Shown here in pieces: positions 24,964 to 33,835 of a DNA stretch of 64,000 nt (position 1 is the stretch's first letter; each line of letters opens with the position of its first letter). The stretch is taken from the NCBI RefSeq assembly GCF_002355155.1, contig NZ_AP017369.1, forward strand, positions 496,001 through 560,000. The letters run 5' to 3'. Source of the stretch: Corynebacterium suranareeae (GTDB taxonomy: Bacteria > Actinomycetota > Actinomycetes > Mycobacteriales > Mycobacteriaceae). Under the pieces are notes generated by a model that saw only the letters and a list, made by a program, of their open reading frames with translations, made no database searches and was not told the DNA's origin. Position numbers and translations under genes: made by a program.

Positions 24964-25558
24964 CTTCACTATTCTCACTGTCTGTACTGGAAACATTTGC
25001 CGCTCCCCGTTAGCTAAGCAGCTACTTGAGCTTGAGCTTCCGGGGGCAGATATAATCCGCGTTGATTCTGCCGGTGTTCAGGCGATGGTTGATTCGCCTA
25101 TGCCGGAGCAGTCTTTGGAAATCGCACGTCAACAGGGCATAGATAACCCTGAGGGGCACCGAGCTAAGCAGATTACTGAGAAGCTCATAAACCAATCTGA
25201 TCTCATTCTTGCGCTGGATCGGGGGCATCGAAAATCAATTGTCCAGCTAAGTCCGCGTGCAACCCGTAAGGTTTTTACTGTTGTTGATCTTGCCAGGTTA
25301 ATTGAGGTAACAACTGATGCTGATCTGCAGGAAGAGCTCAATCTGGCAGGGGATTCTGCGATCGAGAGGCTTCATGCGACAGTCGAGGCTGCTCGTCTTA
25401 GCCGCAGTGAATTGAATCCTCTGGATAACCCCGCAGATGAAGATATTGTTGACCCGTACGGAAAGAGTCAATCGGTTTATGAGGCATCGGCGAGTCAGCT
25501 AATTCCAGCTATTCGTTTGATTGCTTCTTATTTGAACAAAGCACTGGAGTCTGCCTAA
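24953..25558 (+). CDS. Low-molecular-weight protein tyrosine phosphatase
   Basis: Cytoplasmic phosphatase expected to dephosphorylate the BY-kinase upstream. The 201 aa product has the P-loop VCTGNICRS (Cys11, Arg17) and the catalytic Asp in VDPYGKS. It is longer than a minimal Wzb (about 145 aa), having an insert of about 40 residues before the DPYG loop (around EVTTDADLQEELNLAG). ATG 24953 lies inside the end of the kinase gene, with an 11-nt overlap. The frame extends upstream, but only as a shadow of the kinase gene. Confidence 0.9.
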   Translation: MSNSFTILTVCTGNICRSPLAKQLLELELPGADIIRVDSAGVQAMVDSPMPEQSLEIARQQGIDNPEGHRAKQITEKLINQSDLILALDRGHRKSIVQLSPRATRKVFTVVDLARLIEVTTDADLQEELNLAGDSAIERLHATVEAARLSRSELNPLDNPADEDIVDPYGKSQSVYEASASQLIPAIRLIASYLNKALESA

Positions 25559-26532
25559 TGGCGAGGAAGTATCGGGTGGGTCAACGCCAACGTGCTTGGC
25601 CTATATGGTTAAGCATTCTTGTTATTGTCGTGCTTTTGGTTGGGGCTGGAGCGCTTTCGGTTTTTGCCCTTAAAAGCGTAAAAGAAAGCGATAAAAACGA
25701 AGGCTTTTCGACGACTAAAGATGCTTTCGTAGAGCAGGCAAACACTGAAGCTCCTGCTGAAGTAGTTGAAGAGGCTTCAATTGTGGAAAGTGACGCGGCA
25801 GGGGCAGAAGTAGTGCCGCTAGTAGCACCGCAGCGACAAATTGCTCAATATGAAAATACAGCGGTGCGGGCAGAGGTTGGTACTTGTACGGACCCCGGCA
25901 TGCTAGAGGTTTCCACCAATGGTGGAGAAACGTGGGTCTCTTCAGAATCCTTTACTAAAACCAGCGCGACTCAGGTACTCCGACTCATTCCAGTAAGTAC
26001 CTCAGACATTTTTGTTGTGGCACTCAATGCAGACTGTGAGCCGAGGATTTACGGAACTACTAATCAAGGCCAAAACTGGCAGGAGCCAGTTTCCGCAGTA
26101 GGTACCTGGTATTTGAATCCTTTAACTCCTACTCAGTTGACAGCACCTGGTGGAACAAAAACGATTGGGTGTGAGGCACTCTCGATCTCTGCGAGAACCG
26201 ACAGCAATGTAGATGTGCTGTGTACAGACGGCCAGATCATTTCCACAACTGACGGTGGCACAACGTGGTCGGATCCGATTCATATTGATGGTGCTCTGAA
26301 CGTAGGGCATTCAAATGGTGACCAAGTCTTGATGGCACAACAGCCCGGTGTGTGTCGCGGCATTCAGTTCAGTGCGGGTACGCAGGACTCAGATAACAGT
26401 ACGTGTCTGGAAACTGAGCTCCTTGGTGAGGATGCTGGTCAAATCGCAGCAACCCGATTTGGAGAATCAATTTTGGCCTGGGTTGGTCAGACCCAGTTTA
26501 TTTCTGAAGATGGTGGACAATCATGGCAATAA
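25558..26532 (+). CDS. Membrane-anchored protein with BNR-like repeats
   Basis: 324 aa, anchored by one N-terminal helix (WLSILVIVVLLVGAGALSVF). An acidic linker follows, then an extracytoplasmic domain with repeated Asp-box-like motifs: STNGGETWVSS, TNQGQNWQEP, TTDGGTTWSDP and SEDGGQSWQ. Spacing suggests blades of a beta-propeller, as in sialidases and Vps10/Ycf48-like proteins, but no glycosidase catalytic residues are recognised. Four cysteines may form disulphides outside the membrane. The gene overlaps the phosphatase stop by one base and the dehydratase gene by 10, so it belongs to the operon. A carbohydrate-binding or assembly role is inferred. Confidence 0.78.
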   Translation: MARKYRVGQRQRAWPIWLSILVIVVLLVGAGALSVFALKSVKESDKNEGFSTTKDAFVEQANTEAPAEVVEEASIVESDAAGAEVVPLVAPQRQIAQYENTAVRAEVGTCTDPGMLEVSTNGGETWVSSESFTKTSATQVLRLIPVSTSDIFVVALNADCEPRIYGTTNQGQNWQEPVSAVGTWYLNPLTPTQLTAPGGTKTIGCEALSISARTDSNVDVLCTDGQIISTTDGGTTWSDPIHIDGALNVGHSNGDQVLMAQQPGVCRGIQFSAGTQDSDNSTCLETELLGEDAGQIAATRFGESILAWVGQTQFISEDGGQSWQ

Positions 26533-28319
26533 TAGCTGGCAAGGCTGGTCAAGACCTTAGGGGTTCAGTTCCTGTAGGAAAGGTACTTTTCTTAAATGAC
26601 GCATTAGCTTGGGTTGCTGCGTTGTTTATCGGTGTCATCTTGAGGTATGAATTCAACATCGATTCCATCAATTGGGCAGCTTATGTTGGGTTTGCCATTG
26701 CTGCAGTTGTGTTGCAGTTTGTACTTGGCCTCGTCCTTCACCTGTATCGAAAAGGTCTGCGTTATCCTTTCGGAAGCTTTGAAGACACGCTTAACGTTTC
26801 CATTTCCGTCATCGTTGTTGGTGTTGTCCTCTGGATGGCATCGATGTTCTTGGGGGAGCGTTTAGGAATCTCACGGGGAGTAATGCTGCTTGTTATTCCC
26901 TTGGCACTCGTCATGGTTTTGAGCATTCGTTACCTTGCTCGTATGCGCGTTGAGCGTCTGCGCCGTCCAGCGGCCAATTCGACACCTGCATTGATTCTTG
27001 GCGGTGGATACATTGGTACAAACCTAATTCAATGGATGATGTCGGATCCGAAATCGCCTTTCCGCCCAGTTGGTGTCATTGATGACAATCCTGAATTAGC
27101 CTGGCAACGAGTTCGTGGGGTCCCAGTTCTTGGAACTTTTGATGATATCGCGAGCGTTGCTTCCGATACCCGTGCGGAGCTGTTGATTGTTGCTATCGGT
27201 GATGCCAACTCCGCGTTGTTGAGGCGGGTCCAGGATGTAGCAAATAAGAACGGCCTTTCAGTCAAAGTTATGCCAGCAATTGACCGCGTGGTGTCAAAGG
27301 GCGTTCGTGGCAATGATCTTCGTGATCTCTCTATTGAAGATTTGCTTGGTCGCCAACCAGTTGAAACCAACGTTTCAGAGATCACTGGCTACCTCACTGG
27401 CAAGCGTGTTCTCGTTACCGGTGCTGGCGGTTCGATCGGTGCGCAGCTGTGCACGGAAATTGCTAAATATGGACCATCTGAGTTGATCATGCTGGACCGT
27501 GATGAGACCGGTTTGCAGCAAGTTCTGATCAACGTTGCTGGCAACGGTCTTCTTGATACAGATGCAGTGGTACTTGCTGATATTCGTGAAGCGGATGCTT
27601 TGAAAGAGCTATTCTTGAAGCGACGCCCAGAAGTTGTTTTTCACGCCGCAGCTCTCAAGCACTTGCCAATGCTTGAACAGTATCCAGATGAAGGCTGGAA
27701 GACTAACGTCTTGGGAACTCTAAATGTTCTTGCTGCCGCTGAAGCCGTTAACGTCGAAACCTTTGTCAATATCTCCACCGATAAAGCGGCCAACCCCACC
27801 AGCGTCTTGGGACACTCAAAGCGAGTAGCCGAAAAACTGACTGCTTGGTACGGCAAAAATTCCTCCAGTAAGTACCTCTCCGTTCGTTTCGGAAATGTCA
27901 TTGGTAGCCGCGGTTCTATGCTGCCAACCTTCACACGATTGATCATGGAGGATAAACCTCTGACAGTGACACATCCAGATGTCACTAGGTTCTTCATGAC
28001 AATTCCAGAGGCATGTCAGTTGGTTCTGCAAGCTGGTGGAATTGGACGTTCCGGTGAGGTTCTGATTCTTGACATGGGTGAACCTGTAAGCATCCTTGAG
28101 ATTGCTCAGCGCATGATCGCGATGTCAGGTAAAGATATTGACATCGTGTTCACTGGACTTCGTGAAGGTGAAAAGATGCACGAAGAGCTGGTTGGAGAAG
28201 GCGAGACGGAAGACCGTCCATTCCACTCAAAGATCTCTCATGCACATGCGGAGAGTTTGGCTCCCAAAAACCTAGATAGGGATCGTTTTATGGAACGAGC
28301 AGGAAAGCGAGCTCACTAG
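26523..28319 (+). CDS. WbpM/CapD-type UDP-GlcNAc 4,6-dehydratase
   Basis: Large membrane-bound dehydratase, 598 aa. Four N-terminal membrane helices (ALAWVAALFIGVIL and following) lead into a first Rossmann-like region (LILGGGYIGTNLI). The SDR catalytic domain then shows VLVTGAGGSIGAQLC, the STDKAANPTSVLGHSK motif with the active-site Thr/Asp/Lys, and RFGNVIGSRGSMLPTF. The family converts UDP-GlcNAc to UDP-4-keto-6-deoxy-GlcNAc, the precursor of QuiNAc and FucNAc. A reductase/epimerase and a WbpL-like transferase follow, supporting UDP-QuiNAc or UDP-D-FucNAc formation. Confidence 0.88.
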   Translation: MAIIAGKAGQDLRGSVPVGKVLFLNDALAWVAALFIGVILRYEFNIDSINWAAYVGFAIAAVVLQFVLGLVLHLYRKGLRYPFGSFEDTLNVSISVIVVGVVLWMASMFLGERLGISRGVMLLVIPLALVMVLSIRYLARMRVERLRRPAANSTPALILGGGYIGTNLIQWMMSDPKSPFRPVGVIDDNPELAWQRVRGVPVLGTFDDIASVASDTRAELLIVAIGDANSALLRRVQDVANKNGLSVKVMPAIDRVVSKGVRGNDLRDLSIEDLLGRQPVETNVSEITGYLTGKRVLVTGAGGSIGAQLCTEIAKYGPSELIMLDRDETGLQQVLINVAGNGLLDTDAVVLADIREADALKELFLKRRPEVVFHAAALKHLPMLEQYPDEGWKTNVLGTLNVLAAAEAVNVETFVNISTDKAANPTSVLGHSKRVAEKLTAWYGKNSSSKYLSVRFGNVIGSRGSMLPTFTRLIMEDKPLTVTHPDVTRFFMTIPEACQLVLQAGGIGRSGEVLILDMGEPVSILEIAQRMIAMSGKDIDIVFTGLREGEKMHEELVGEGETEDRPFHSKISHAHAESLAPKNLDRDRFMERAGKRAH

Positions 28320-28413
28320 GCTCTTTGGTATAAGAGCAGGACAAGGATGTCTCAACGCTAGTCGTAAAATTAGTTTCTACAGTATTAATGCGGAAGTTTG
28401 AATTAAAGATGAA

Positions 28414-29418
28414 ATGGTTGGATTAATGAGCTATTCATTATCGGCTGCAATATTGATCGCTGGATTAATAAGCGCGTTCGCACCGTTACTAGTTCGAGCA
28501 GTTTTAGGTAAGCTCAACGTCTTTGATGTCCCAAATAGTCGGTCATCACACACCAAGCCAACTCTACGTGGTGGCGGAATTGCCCCCATGATCGCGCTAG
28601 TTGCAGCATCGATATATTCATTTTTAGTGATTGATGATATTGAGCTGTTTAATTTCAAATTTGTCGCATTAGTTTCGATTGCTATTGCGTTAGTGGGATT
28701 GGTGGAAGACTTAAAAGGTCTACCAATGAAAGTCAGAGCATCTCTCCAGCTACTTGGAGGAGTTGGTTTATCTACCTTTCTACTACTTGGTGAAAATGTG
28801 GGAATAGCTGCATGTGGAATAGCAGTTTTCGTGTTTGCATATAACATCAATGCGGCCAATTTTATGGACGGAATTAATGGAATATCGGCACTTCAAGGCT
28901 TCGTTGTTGGTTTAATCTTCGCTATTTCGGGGTGGATATATTCATTGCAATGGCTGGTCTTGAGCGGGTTGGTGCTGTCTTTGATTTTTGTGGCGTTTTT
29001 GCCATGGAATTTGATATCGCCTGGAATGTTCCTCGGAGATGTTGGAAGTTATTTGTTAGGTTCGATGATCATTTCAACATCAATGTTGGCATGGGCTGAC
29101 GGAGTTAGTTGGATTGTTGCAATTGCGCCATTATTTATTTATTGGGCCGATACTGGGTTTACGCTAGCTCGGAGATTTGTAGCAGGTAAGCCAGTATTTG
29201 AGGCGCATCGGACTCATGTCTACCAACAGCTCACTGACAGAAAGCTCTCTCATATAAAAGTTGCGGTAATCGTCACCCTATTTACGGCAGGATGTGGAGT
29301 TGTCGCATTCGCAGTTGCCACTTCAAAGCTTGATCAAGTAGTTGGAGCTCTTCTTTTGTTTGTAATTGCAGCTCTCTATCTCCTCCTGCCGACGATCCTT
29401 CGTAGAGGAATTAAATGA
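28414..29418 (+). CDS. WecA/WbpL-type sugar-phosphate transferase
   Basis: Polyprenyl-phosphate N-acetylhexosamine-1-phosphate transferase that should start the repeat unit on undecaprenyl phosphate. 334 aa with about 10-11 membrane helices. Family motifs include NSRSSHTKPTLRGGGIAP, a DLKGLPMKVR cytoplasmic loop, the catalytic NAANFMDGINGIS with its Asp, and LGDVGSYLLG. A late FEAHRTHVYQQL matches the His-rich loop of this family. First ATG 28414; a second at 28426 is possible. The stop overlaps the next start by 4 nt. Codon use is AT-rich from here on. Confidence 0.88.
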   Translation: MVGLMSYSLSAAILIAGLISAFAPLLVRAVLGKLNVFDVPNSRSSHTKPTLRGGGIAPMIALVAASIYSFLVIDDIELFNFKFVALVSIAIALVGLVEDLKGLPMKVRASLQLLGGVGLSTFLLLGENVGIAACGIAVFVFAYNINAANFMDGINGISALQGFVVGLIFAISGWIYSLQWLVLSGLVLSLIFVAFLPWNLISPGMFLGDVGSYLLGSMIISTSMLAWADGVSWIVAIAPLFIYWADTGFTLARRFVAGKPVFEAHRTHVYQQLTDRKLSHIKVAVIVTLFTAGCGVVAFAVATSKLDQVVGALLLFVIAALYLLLPTILRRGIK

Positions 29419-30410
29419 AATATTATATTAAAAAAGTGGCTGAACCACCAGTTTATTCAGAGCTAACTGATTGGAAACCTAAAAAGTGGGCAGTATTTGG
29501 TGCTAGCGGATTTGTCGGTAAGAACATAGTCCGCGAACTGACGCAAGCTGGGATTGAGGTTGTGGCAATTTCAGCTCCGAGGATGAGTCTCTTGAACGAG
29601 CAACCCACAACTCAATCTGTTATTGAAGCTGCACAGACAAGCTCGGTGGTTCACGACTTAGCAATGAAAGTCAAAGGCGTGGATGTGATTGTAAATGCTG
29701 CGGGTTTAGCTAAGCCTGACTCTGGTGATTTCAATGCATTGCTCGGCGCTAATGCATTGCTTCCAACTGTGCTTGCAATGGCATCGGCTGAAGCTGGAGT
29801 TGGAAGGCTTATTCAATTGAGCTCTGCGGCAGTTCAAGGAGAGAAAGAAACTTTGGATGATACAGCGGAGGTTGCACCCTTTTCACCGTATTCATTTTCA
29901 AAAGCTTTGGGAGAGCTTTCACTCATTGAATTAATTCACTCAAATTTAGCTTGTAGAGTATTGATAGTTCGAGCCACATCTGTACAGGGAATAGGAAGGC
30001 AAACTACAGAGTCTTTAAAAAAGTTTTCGAAATCCTGTTTGGCAAGTGTTGCTTTTCCAGCTGATCAACCAACAGTAGTGAGTAGCGTGACTTCGTTGAG
30101 CTGTTTCGTGCGGATGGTTGGAACATTTTCTGGAGCAATGTCTCCAATACAATTACAACCCTGGGAGGGCCTGACTACCCTTCAGGTATTAGAGCTAGCT
30201 GGTGGAAAAAGACCGCTGATCCTTCCAAACCGTGTTTGTAAGTCGCTGGTATGGGGTGGCAAATGGATAGGAGCCATGTTTCCAAGAATCGCAGGGCCAG
30301 TTCGTCGTGCTGAAGTTACATGGTTTGGTCAGCATCAAGAATCTTTTGGCGTTCGAGTGCCATTTTCATCTAATCCAACACTAATTAGACAAATATTGCA
30401 GGAGAGTTGA
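29415..30410 (+). CDS. NAD-dependent epimerase/reductase (WbpV/WreQ-like)
   Basis: Extended SDR enzyme, 331 aa. WAVFGASGFVGKNIV binds the nucleotide. A Ser in RLIQLSSAAVQGE and the YSFSKALGE Tyr/Lys pair complete the active site. It directly follows the initiating transferase, and a WbpM-type dehydratase lies upstream. In Pseudomonas and Rhizobium this trio makes UDP-QuiNAc (4-keto reduction) and loads it on the lipid carrier. A C4-epimerase role cannot be excluded. Overlap of 4 nt with the upstream gene, 7-nt gap to the next. Confidence 0.8.
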   Translation: MKYYIKKVAEPPVYSELTDWKPKKWAVFGASGFVGKNIVRELTQAGIEVVAISAPRMSLLNEQPTTQSVIEAAQTSSVVHDLAMKVKGVDVIVNAAGLAKPDSGDFNALLGANALLPTVLAMASAEAGVGRLIQLSSAAVQGEKETLDDTAEVAPFSPYSFSKALGELSLIELIHSNLACRVLIVRATSVQGIGRQTTESLKKFSKSCLASVAFPADQPTVVSSVTSLSCFVRMVGTFSGAMSPIQLQPWEGLTTLQVLELAGGKRPLILPNRVCKSLVWGGKWIGAMFPRIAGPVRRAEVTWFGQHQESFGVRVPFSSNPTLIRQILQES

Positions 30411-30417
30411 AAAACTT

Positions 30418-31659
30418 ATGAAGATTGGAATGATCACTCAGTGGTTCGACCCAGAACCCGGTCCGGCATCACTTCCAGGTGTGTATGCTCGAGAATTTGT
30501 AAAACAAGGGCATACCGTGCGAGTCCTCACTGGGTTCCCAAACTATCCTGATGGAGAACTGTATTCAGGCTATTCGATAAAACCAAGGGCTGATGAAGGC
30601 GGGAGTCCGCTTGAAATTAGACGGGTGGCGTTGTATCCAAGTCACAATTCTTCAGCTCTTGGCCGAGCACTGAATTATCTGTCATTTGGCTTTTCTGCTT
30701 CAGTTTTTGGTGGAAGATTTTTGAAGGATGTCGATGCCATCTGGGTTTATAATTCTCCGATTACTGTAATGCTGCCGATGCTGTGGCATAGTAAATTCGG
30801 CAAGAAGCCAGTATTTTTGCATGTTCAGGATCTTTGGCCCGACTCACTTCTTGAAAGTGGAATGATTTCTGAGGGGAAGATAAACAGAATAATAAGCTCT
30901 ATGGTAAAAGCTCTAGTTAGGTTGATGGAACGTAAGTCTTCTGTGATCGGAGTTATTTCAGAGAGCGTTGAGAGTATCATTTTGCAGAGGAATCCGAATG
31001 TTGATTCAAGCAAAATCGTATATGTACCAAATCCTACAAATGAAGAGCTATTCAAGCCTAATACTCAAGATTTTGAGAGTGAATCTAGTAACGAAAATTC
31101 AGTCCTTGAAGTAATGTACGCCGGAGCGATTGGCGAAGTTCAAGGCTTGACGACTTTAGTGCAAGCTGCGGCGCTGTTAAAGCATCGTACAGATATTAGA
31201 TTTACGATTGTTGGTGATGGCATAAGAAAACAGTCCCTCGAGCAAGAGGCTCGAGAACTCGGAGTTTCAAATATCACATTTACAGGTCGCGTTCCTCAAC
31301 ATGAAGTTCCAAAACTAATTGATCGCGCAGATATACAAATTGTAAGTTTGGCTTCAAATAAGTTCCTTTCTTACACAACACCGAGCAAGATTCCTACGCT
31401 GCTTGCTTCAGGTGTGCCAGTACTTGCACAACTGGAAGGCGATGGGGCGAGCTTGTTGGAGCGCTCTGGGGCTGCAATAGTTGTCGAGCCAGGAAACCCT
31501 GTTGAGTTTGCCGAACAGTTGGAATATTTGGCAGACCTTGAGCCATGGGAAAGGAAGGAAATGGGGGATGCTGGACGTAAATTTTATGAAGAGCATTTAT
31601 CGGCAAGTTCTGCAGCATTGAAGATTATCAATGCGTTGACAAGTAAAAATCGTGGATAA
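30418..31659 (+). CDS. GT4 glycosyltransferase, WbuB-like
   Basis: Retaining GT-B transferase, 413 aa, cytoplasmic face of the membrane. N-terminal features: MITQWFDPEPGPASLPGVYA and HVQDLWPDSLLESG. C-terminal donor domain: VMYAGAIGEVQGLTTLVQAA, FTGRVPQHEVP and SLLERSGAAIVVEPGNP. These are the hallmarks of WbuB-type enzymes, which add L-FucNAc in systems that carry the fnlABC genes. The three genes for UDP-L-FucNAc follow immediately, so this enzyme probably uses that donor. Confidence 0.85.
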   Translation: MKIGMITQWFDPEPGPASLPGVYAREFVKQGHTVRVLTGFPNYPDGELYSGYSIKPRADEGGSPLEIRRVALYPSHNSSALGRALNYLSFGFSASVFGGRFLKDVDAIWVYNSPITVMLPMLWHSKFGKKPVFLHVQDLWPDSLLESGMISEGKINRIISSMVKALVRLMERKSSVIGVISESVESIILQRNPNVDSSKIVYVPNPTNEELFKPNTQDFESESSNENSVLEVMYAGAIGEVQGLTTLVQAAALLKHRTDIRFTIVGDGIRKQSLEQEARELGVSNITFTGRVPQHEVPKLIDRADIQIVSLASNKFLSYTTPSKIPTLLASGVPVLAQLEGDGASLLERSGAAIVVEPGNPVEFAEQLEYLADLEPWERKEMGDAGRKFYEEHLSASSAALKIINALTSKNRG

Positions 31660-31700
31660 GTACACAGTTGCTTAGTTAATTAATTCTTGAAAGGTTAAAA

Positions 31701-32720
31701 ATGACTACTATTTCTAACTCGATTGTGACCATTACTGGCGGAACCGGCTCGTTTGGTACCACCATGGCGCGGCACCTTCTTAATCGCGGCGCTAAACAGG
31801 TTAATATTCTGAGCAGAGATGAAGCTAAACAAGATGAGATGCGTAGAAGGTTTTCGGACGAAAGGCTTCGCTTTTTCTTGGGAGATGTGCGGAATGCGGA
31901 TAGCCTAGCGCCGGCGATGCGTAATTCTGATTTTGTGTTTCACGCTGCGGCATTGAAGCAAGTCCCCAGTTGTGAGTTTTTTCCTCAACAGGCCGTGCTT
32001 ACAAATGTTGTTGGAAGCGACAATGTAATTAAGGAAGCTCAAAAGGCGGGGGTTCGCTCGCTTGTATGTTTGAGTACGGATAAAGCAGTGTACCCAGTTA
32101 ACGCAATGGGAATGTCCAAAGCTCTAATGGAAAAGACAGCACAGGCATTTGCAAGGAACTTTAGTGATACTGGGTTGACTATTTCAATCACTCGATATGG
32201 AAATGTAATGTATTCCAGGGGTTCTGTTATTCCTCTCTTCGCGAAGCAGCTAGCTGATAAAGCTCCTTTGACTCTGACGGATCCAACGATGACACGTTTC
32301 TTGATGTCGCTTGATGATTCGGTTGATCTTGTTGAACATGCATTTACTCATGCGCAACCAGGAGATACTTTCGTAAAAAAAGCACCAGGTTCAAGTGTAG
32401 AAGTTCTCGCTCGTGCGGTTGCCGATCTAATGGGTGAATCCGACCCGGAAATTCGAGTAATCGGTGCGCGGCATGGAGAAAAACTACATGAAGCGCTGCT
32501 AAGTCGAGAAGAAATCGCAAAGGCCTCGGATGAGGGAGATTATTTTAGGGTGCCGCTTGATGCTAGATCGCTTCAATACGAGCTCTATTTCGACGAAGGT
32601 GAAACCAAAATATCTCGAGAAGAAGATTATACTTCGGAAAACACAAAACAATTGACCATTGAGGAAACAAAGGAGCTCTTAATGAAGCTTCCTGAGATTC
32701 AGAAATTGCTGGGAGAGTAG
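31701..32720 (+). CDS. CapE/FnlA-type UDP-GlcNAc dehydratase/5-epimerase
   Basis: Soluble SDR enzyme, 339 aa, first step of UDP-L-FucNAc synthesis: 4,6-dehydration with C5 (and C3) epimerisation of UDP-GlcNAc. Motifs: VTITGGTGSFGTTMARHLL, FHAAALKQVPSCEFFPQQA, CLSTDKAVYPVNAMGMSK and RYGNVMYSRGSVIP. A GARHGEKLHEALLSREE tail is typical of CapE/FnlA/WbjB. The next two genes match steps two and three in order. TTGAAAGGT precedes the ATG; the gene is directly abutted by the next. Confidence 0.92.
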   Translation: MTTISNSIVTITGGTGSFGTTMARHLLNRGAKQVNILSRDEAKQDEMRRRFSDERLRFFLGDVRNADSLAPAMRNSDFVFHAAALKQVPSCEFFPQQAVLTNVVGSDNVIKEAQKAGVRSLVCLSTDKAVYPVNAMGMSKALMEKTAQAFARNFSDTGLTISITRYGNVMYSRGSVIPLFAKQLADKAPLTLTDPTMTRFLMSLDDSVDLVEHAFTHAQPGDTFVKKAPGSSVEVLARAVADLMGESDPEIRVIGARHGEKLHEALLSREEIAKASDEGDYFRVPLDARSLQYELYFDEGETKISREEDYTSENTKQLTIEETKELLMKLPEIQKLLGE

Positions 32721-33833
32721 ATGTCCAACGTTGAAACGAACTTGAAAGTAGTTGTCACCGGTGGAGGTGGCTTCTTAGGTTGGCACACTCGAATTGCGTT
32801 GAAAGAGCTTGGATCTGAAGTTTCAACGCTTCGTGTTGGAAATAACTTTAGCGAAGCGGCTGCAGTTAGTGCACTAGAGGGGTCTAGTAAGTTAATTCAT
32901 CTAGCCGGGGTTAACCGTGCCAGCGATGAAGAGATTCTCAATGGAAATATCCTGTTTGCCACCCAAATGGCTCAAGCCTTGACAAAATTGAGTTCCCCTC
33001 CTCAAATGGTTGTGTTTGCGAATTCCACTCAAGCTAATAATGGTACTCTTTACGGAGAGGCAAAGAAGCGAAGCTCGGAAATATTAGAGCAAGCAGCTGC
33101 ATCTATTGGAGCTAGTTTTGTCAGTATTGAACTTCCAAACTTGTTCGGTGAACATGGCCGTCCATTTTACAATGCAGTGACCTCTACATTTTGTAAGATT
33201 TTGGTGGATGGGGGAGAACCTGAGGTAGAAAGCGACAAAACGCTGACTTTGATGCATGCTCAAGATGCTGCAGATCTTTTGGTTGGAAATTTAGGAATTG
33301 AATTTCAGGAGTCAGTAGAGCAGCACGAGTCCGTTTCTGGATTGCTTGGTCGAATTAGATCAATGCACCAAACATATGCGGTGGGACAGATACCAAATAT
33401 CTCCACGAAATTTGAGCGGGATCTTTTTAACACCTACAGATCCTATGCAGCAGAAAAGAGCATTGGTTTTAATCTTATAAAACACTCCGATCCAAGGGGC
33501 TCTTTCACAGAATTGATTCGCGTTCATGGAGGTTCAGGTCAATCCTCTTTCTCTACAACTGAACCTGGGATTTTAAGGGGTGGACACTTCCATCGACGGA
33601 AAGTCGAAAGGTTCGTAGTGCTTTCGGGTAAAGCACGAATTTCCGTTAGGAGAGTCTTTACAGACCAAGTGATTCACTTTGATGTAGATGGAGATAGCCC
33701 ACTGGCTATTGATATGCCTACCATGTGGGCGCATTCTATTAAGAATACCGGTGACGAGTTATTGTTGACCCATTTTTGGACCGATGATCTTTTTGACCCC
33801 GCAAACCCAGATACGATTGTAGAGGAAGTGTAA
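32721..33833 (+). CDS. CapF/FnlB-type bifunctional epimerase-reductase
   Basis: Second UDP-L-FucNAc enzyme, 370 aa. The N-terminal SDR domain (VVTGGGGFLGWHTRIAL, VFANSTQANN, YGEAKKRSSE) reduces C4. The C-terminal cupin domain (RGGHFHRRKVERFVVLSG, later MPTMWAHSIKNTG) carries the metal/epimerase site. This two-domain fusion is unique to the CapF/WbjC/FnlB family, which makes the assignment firm. It begins directly after the CapE stop and ends 2 nt before the CapG start. Confidence 0.93.
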   Translation: MSNVETNLKVVVTGGGGFLGWHTRIALKELGSEVSTLRVGNNFSEAAAVSALEGSSKLIHLAGVNRASDEEILNGNILFATQMAQALTKLSSPPQMVVFANSTQANNGTLYGEAKKRSSEILEQAAASIGASFVSIELPNLFGEHGRPFYNAVTSTFCKILVDGGEPEVESDKTLTLMHAQDAADLLVGNLGIEFQESVEQHESVSGLLGRIRSMHQTYAVGQIPNISTKFERDLFNTYRSYAAEKSIGFNLIKHSDPRGSFTELIRVHGGSGQSSFSTTEPGILRGGHFHRRKVERFVVLSGKARISVRRVFTDQVIHFDVDGDSPLAIDMPTMWAHSIKNTGDELLLTHFWTDDLFDPANPDTIVEEV

Positions 33834-33835
33834 GA

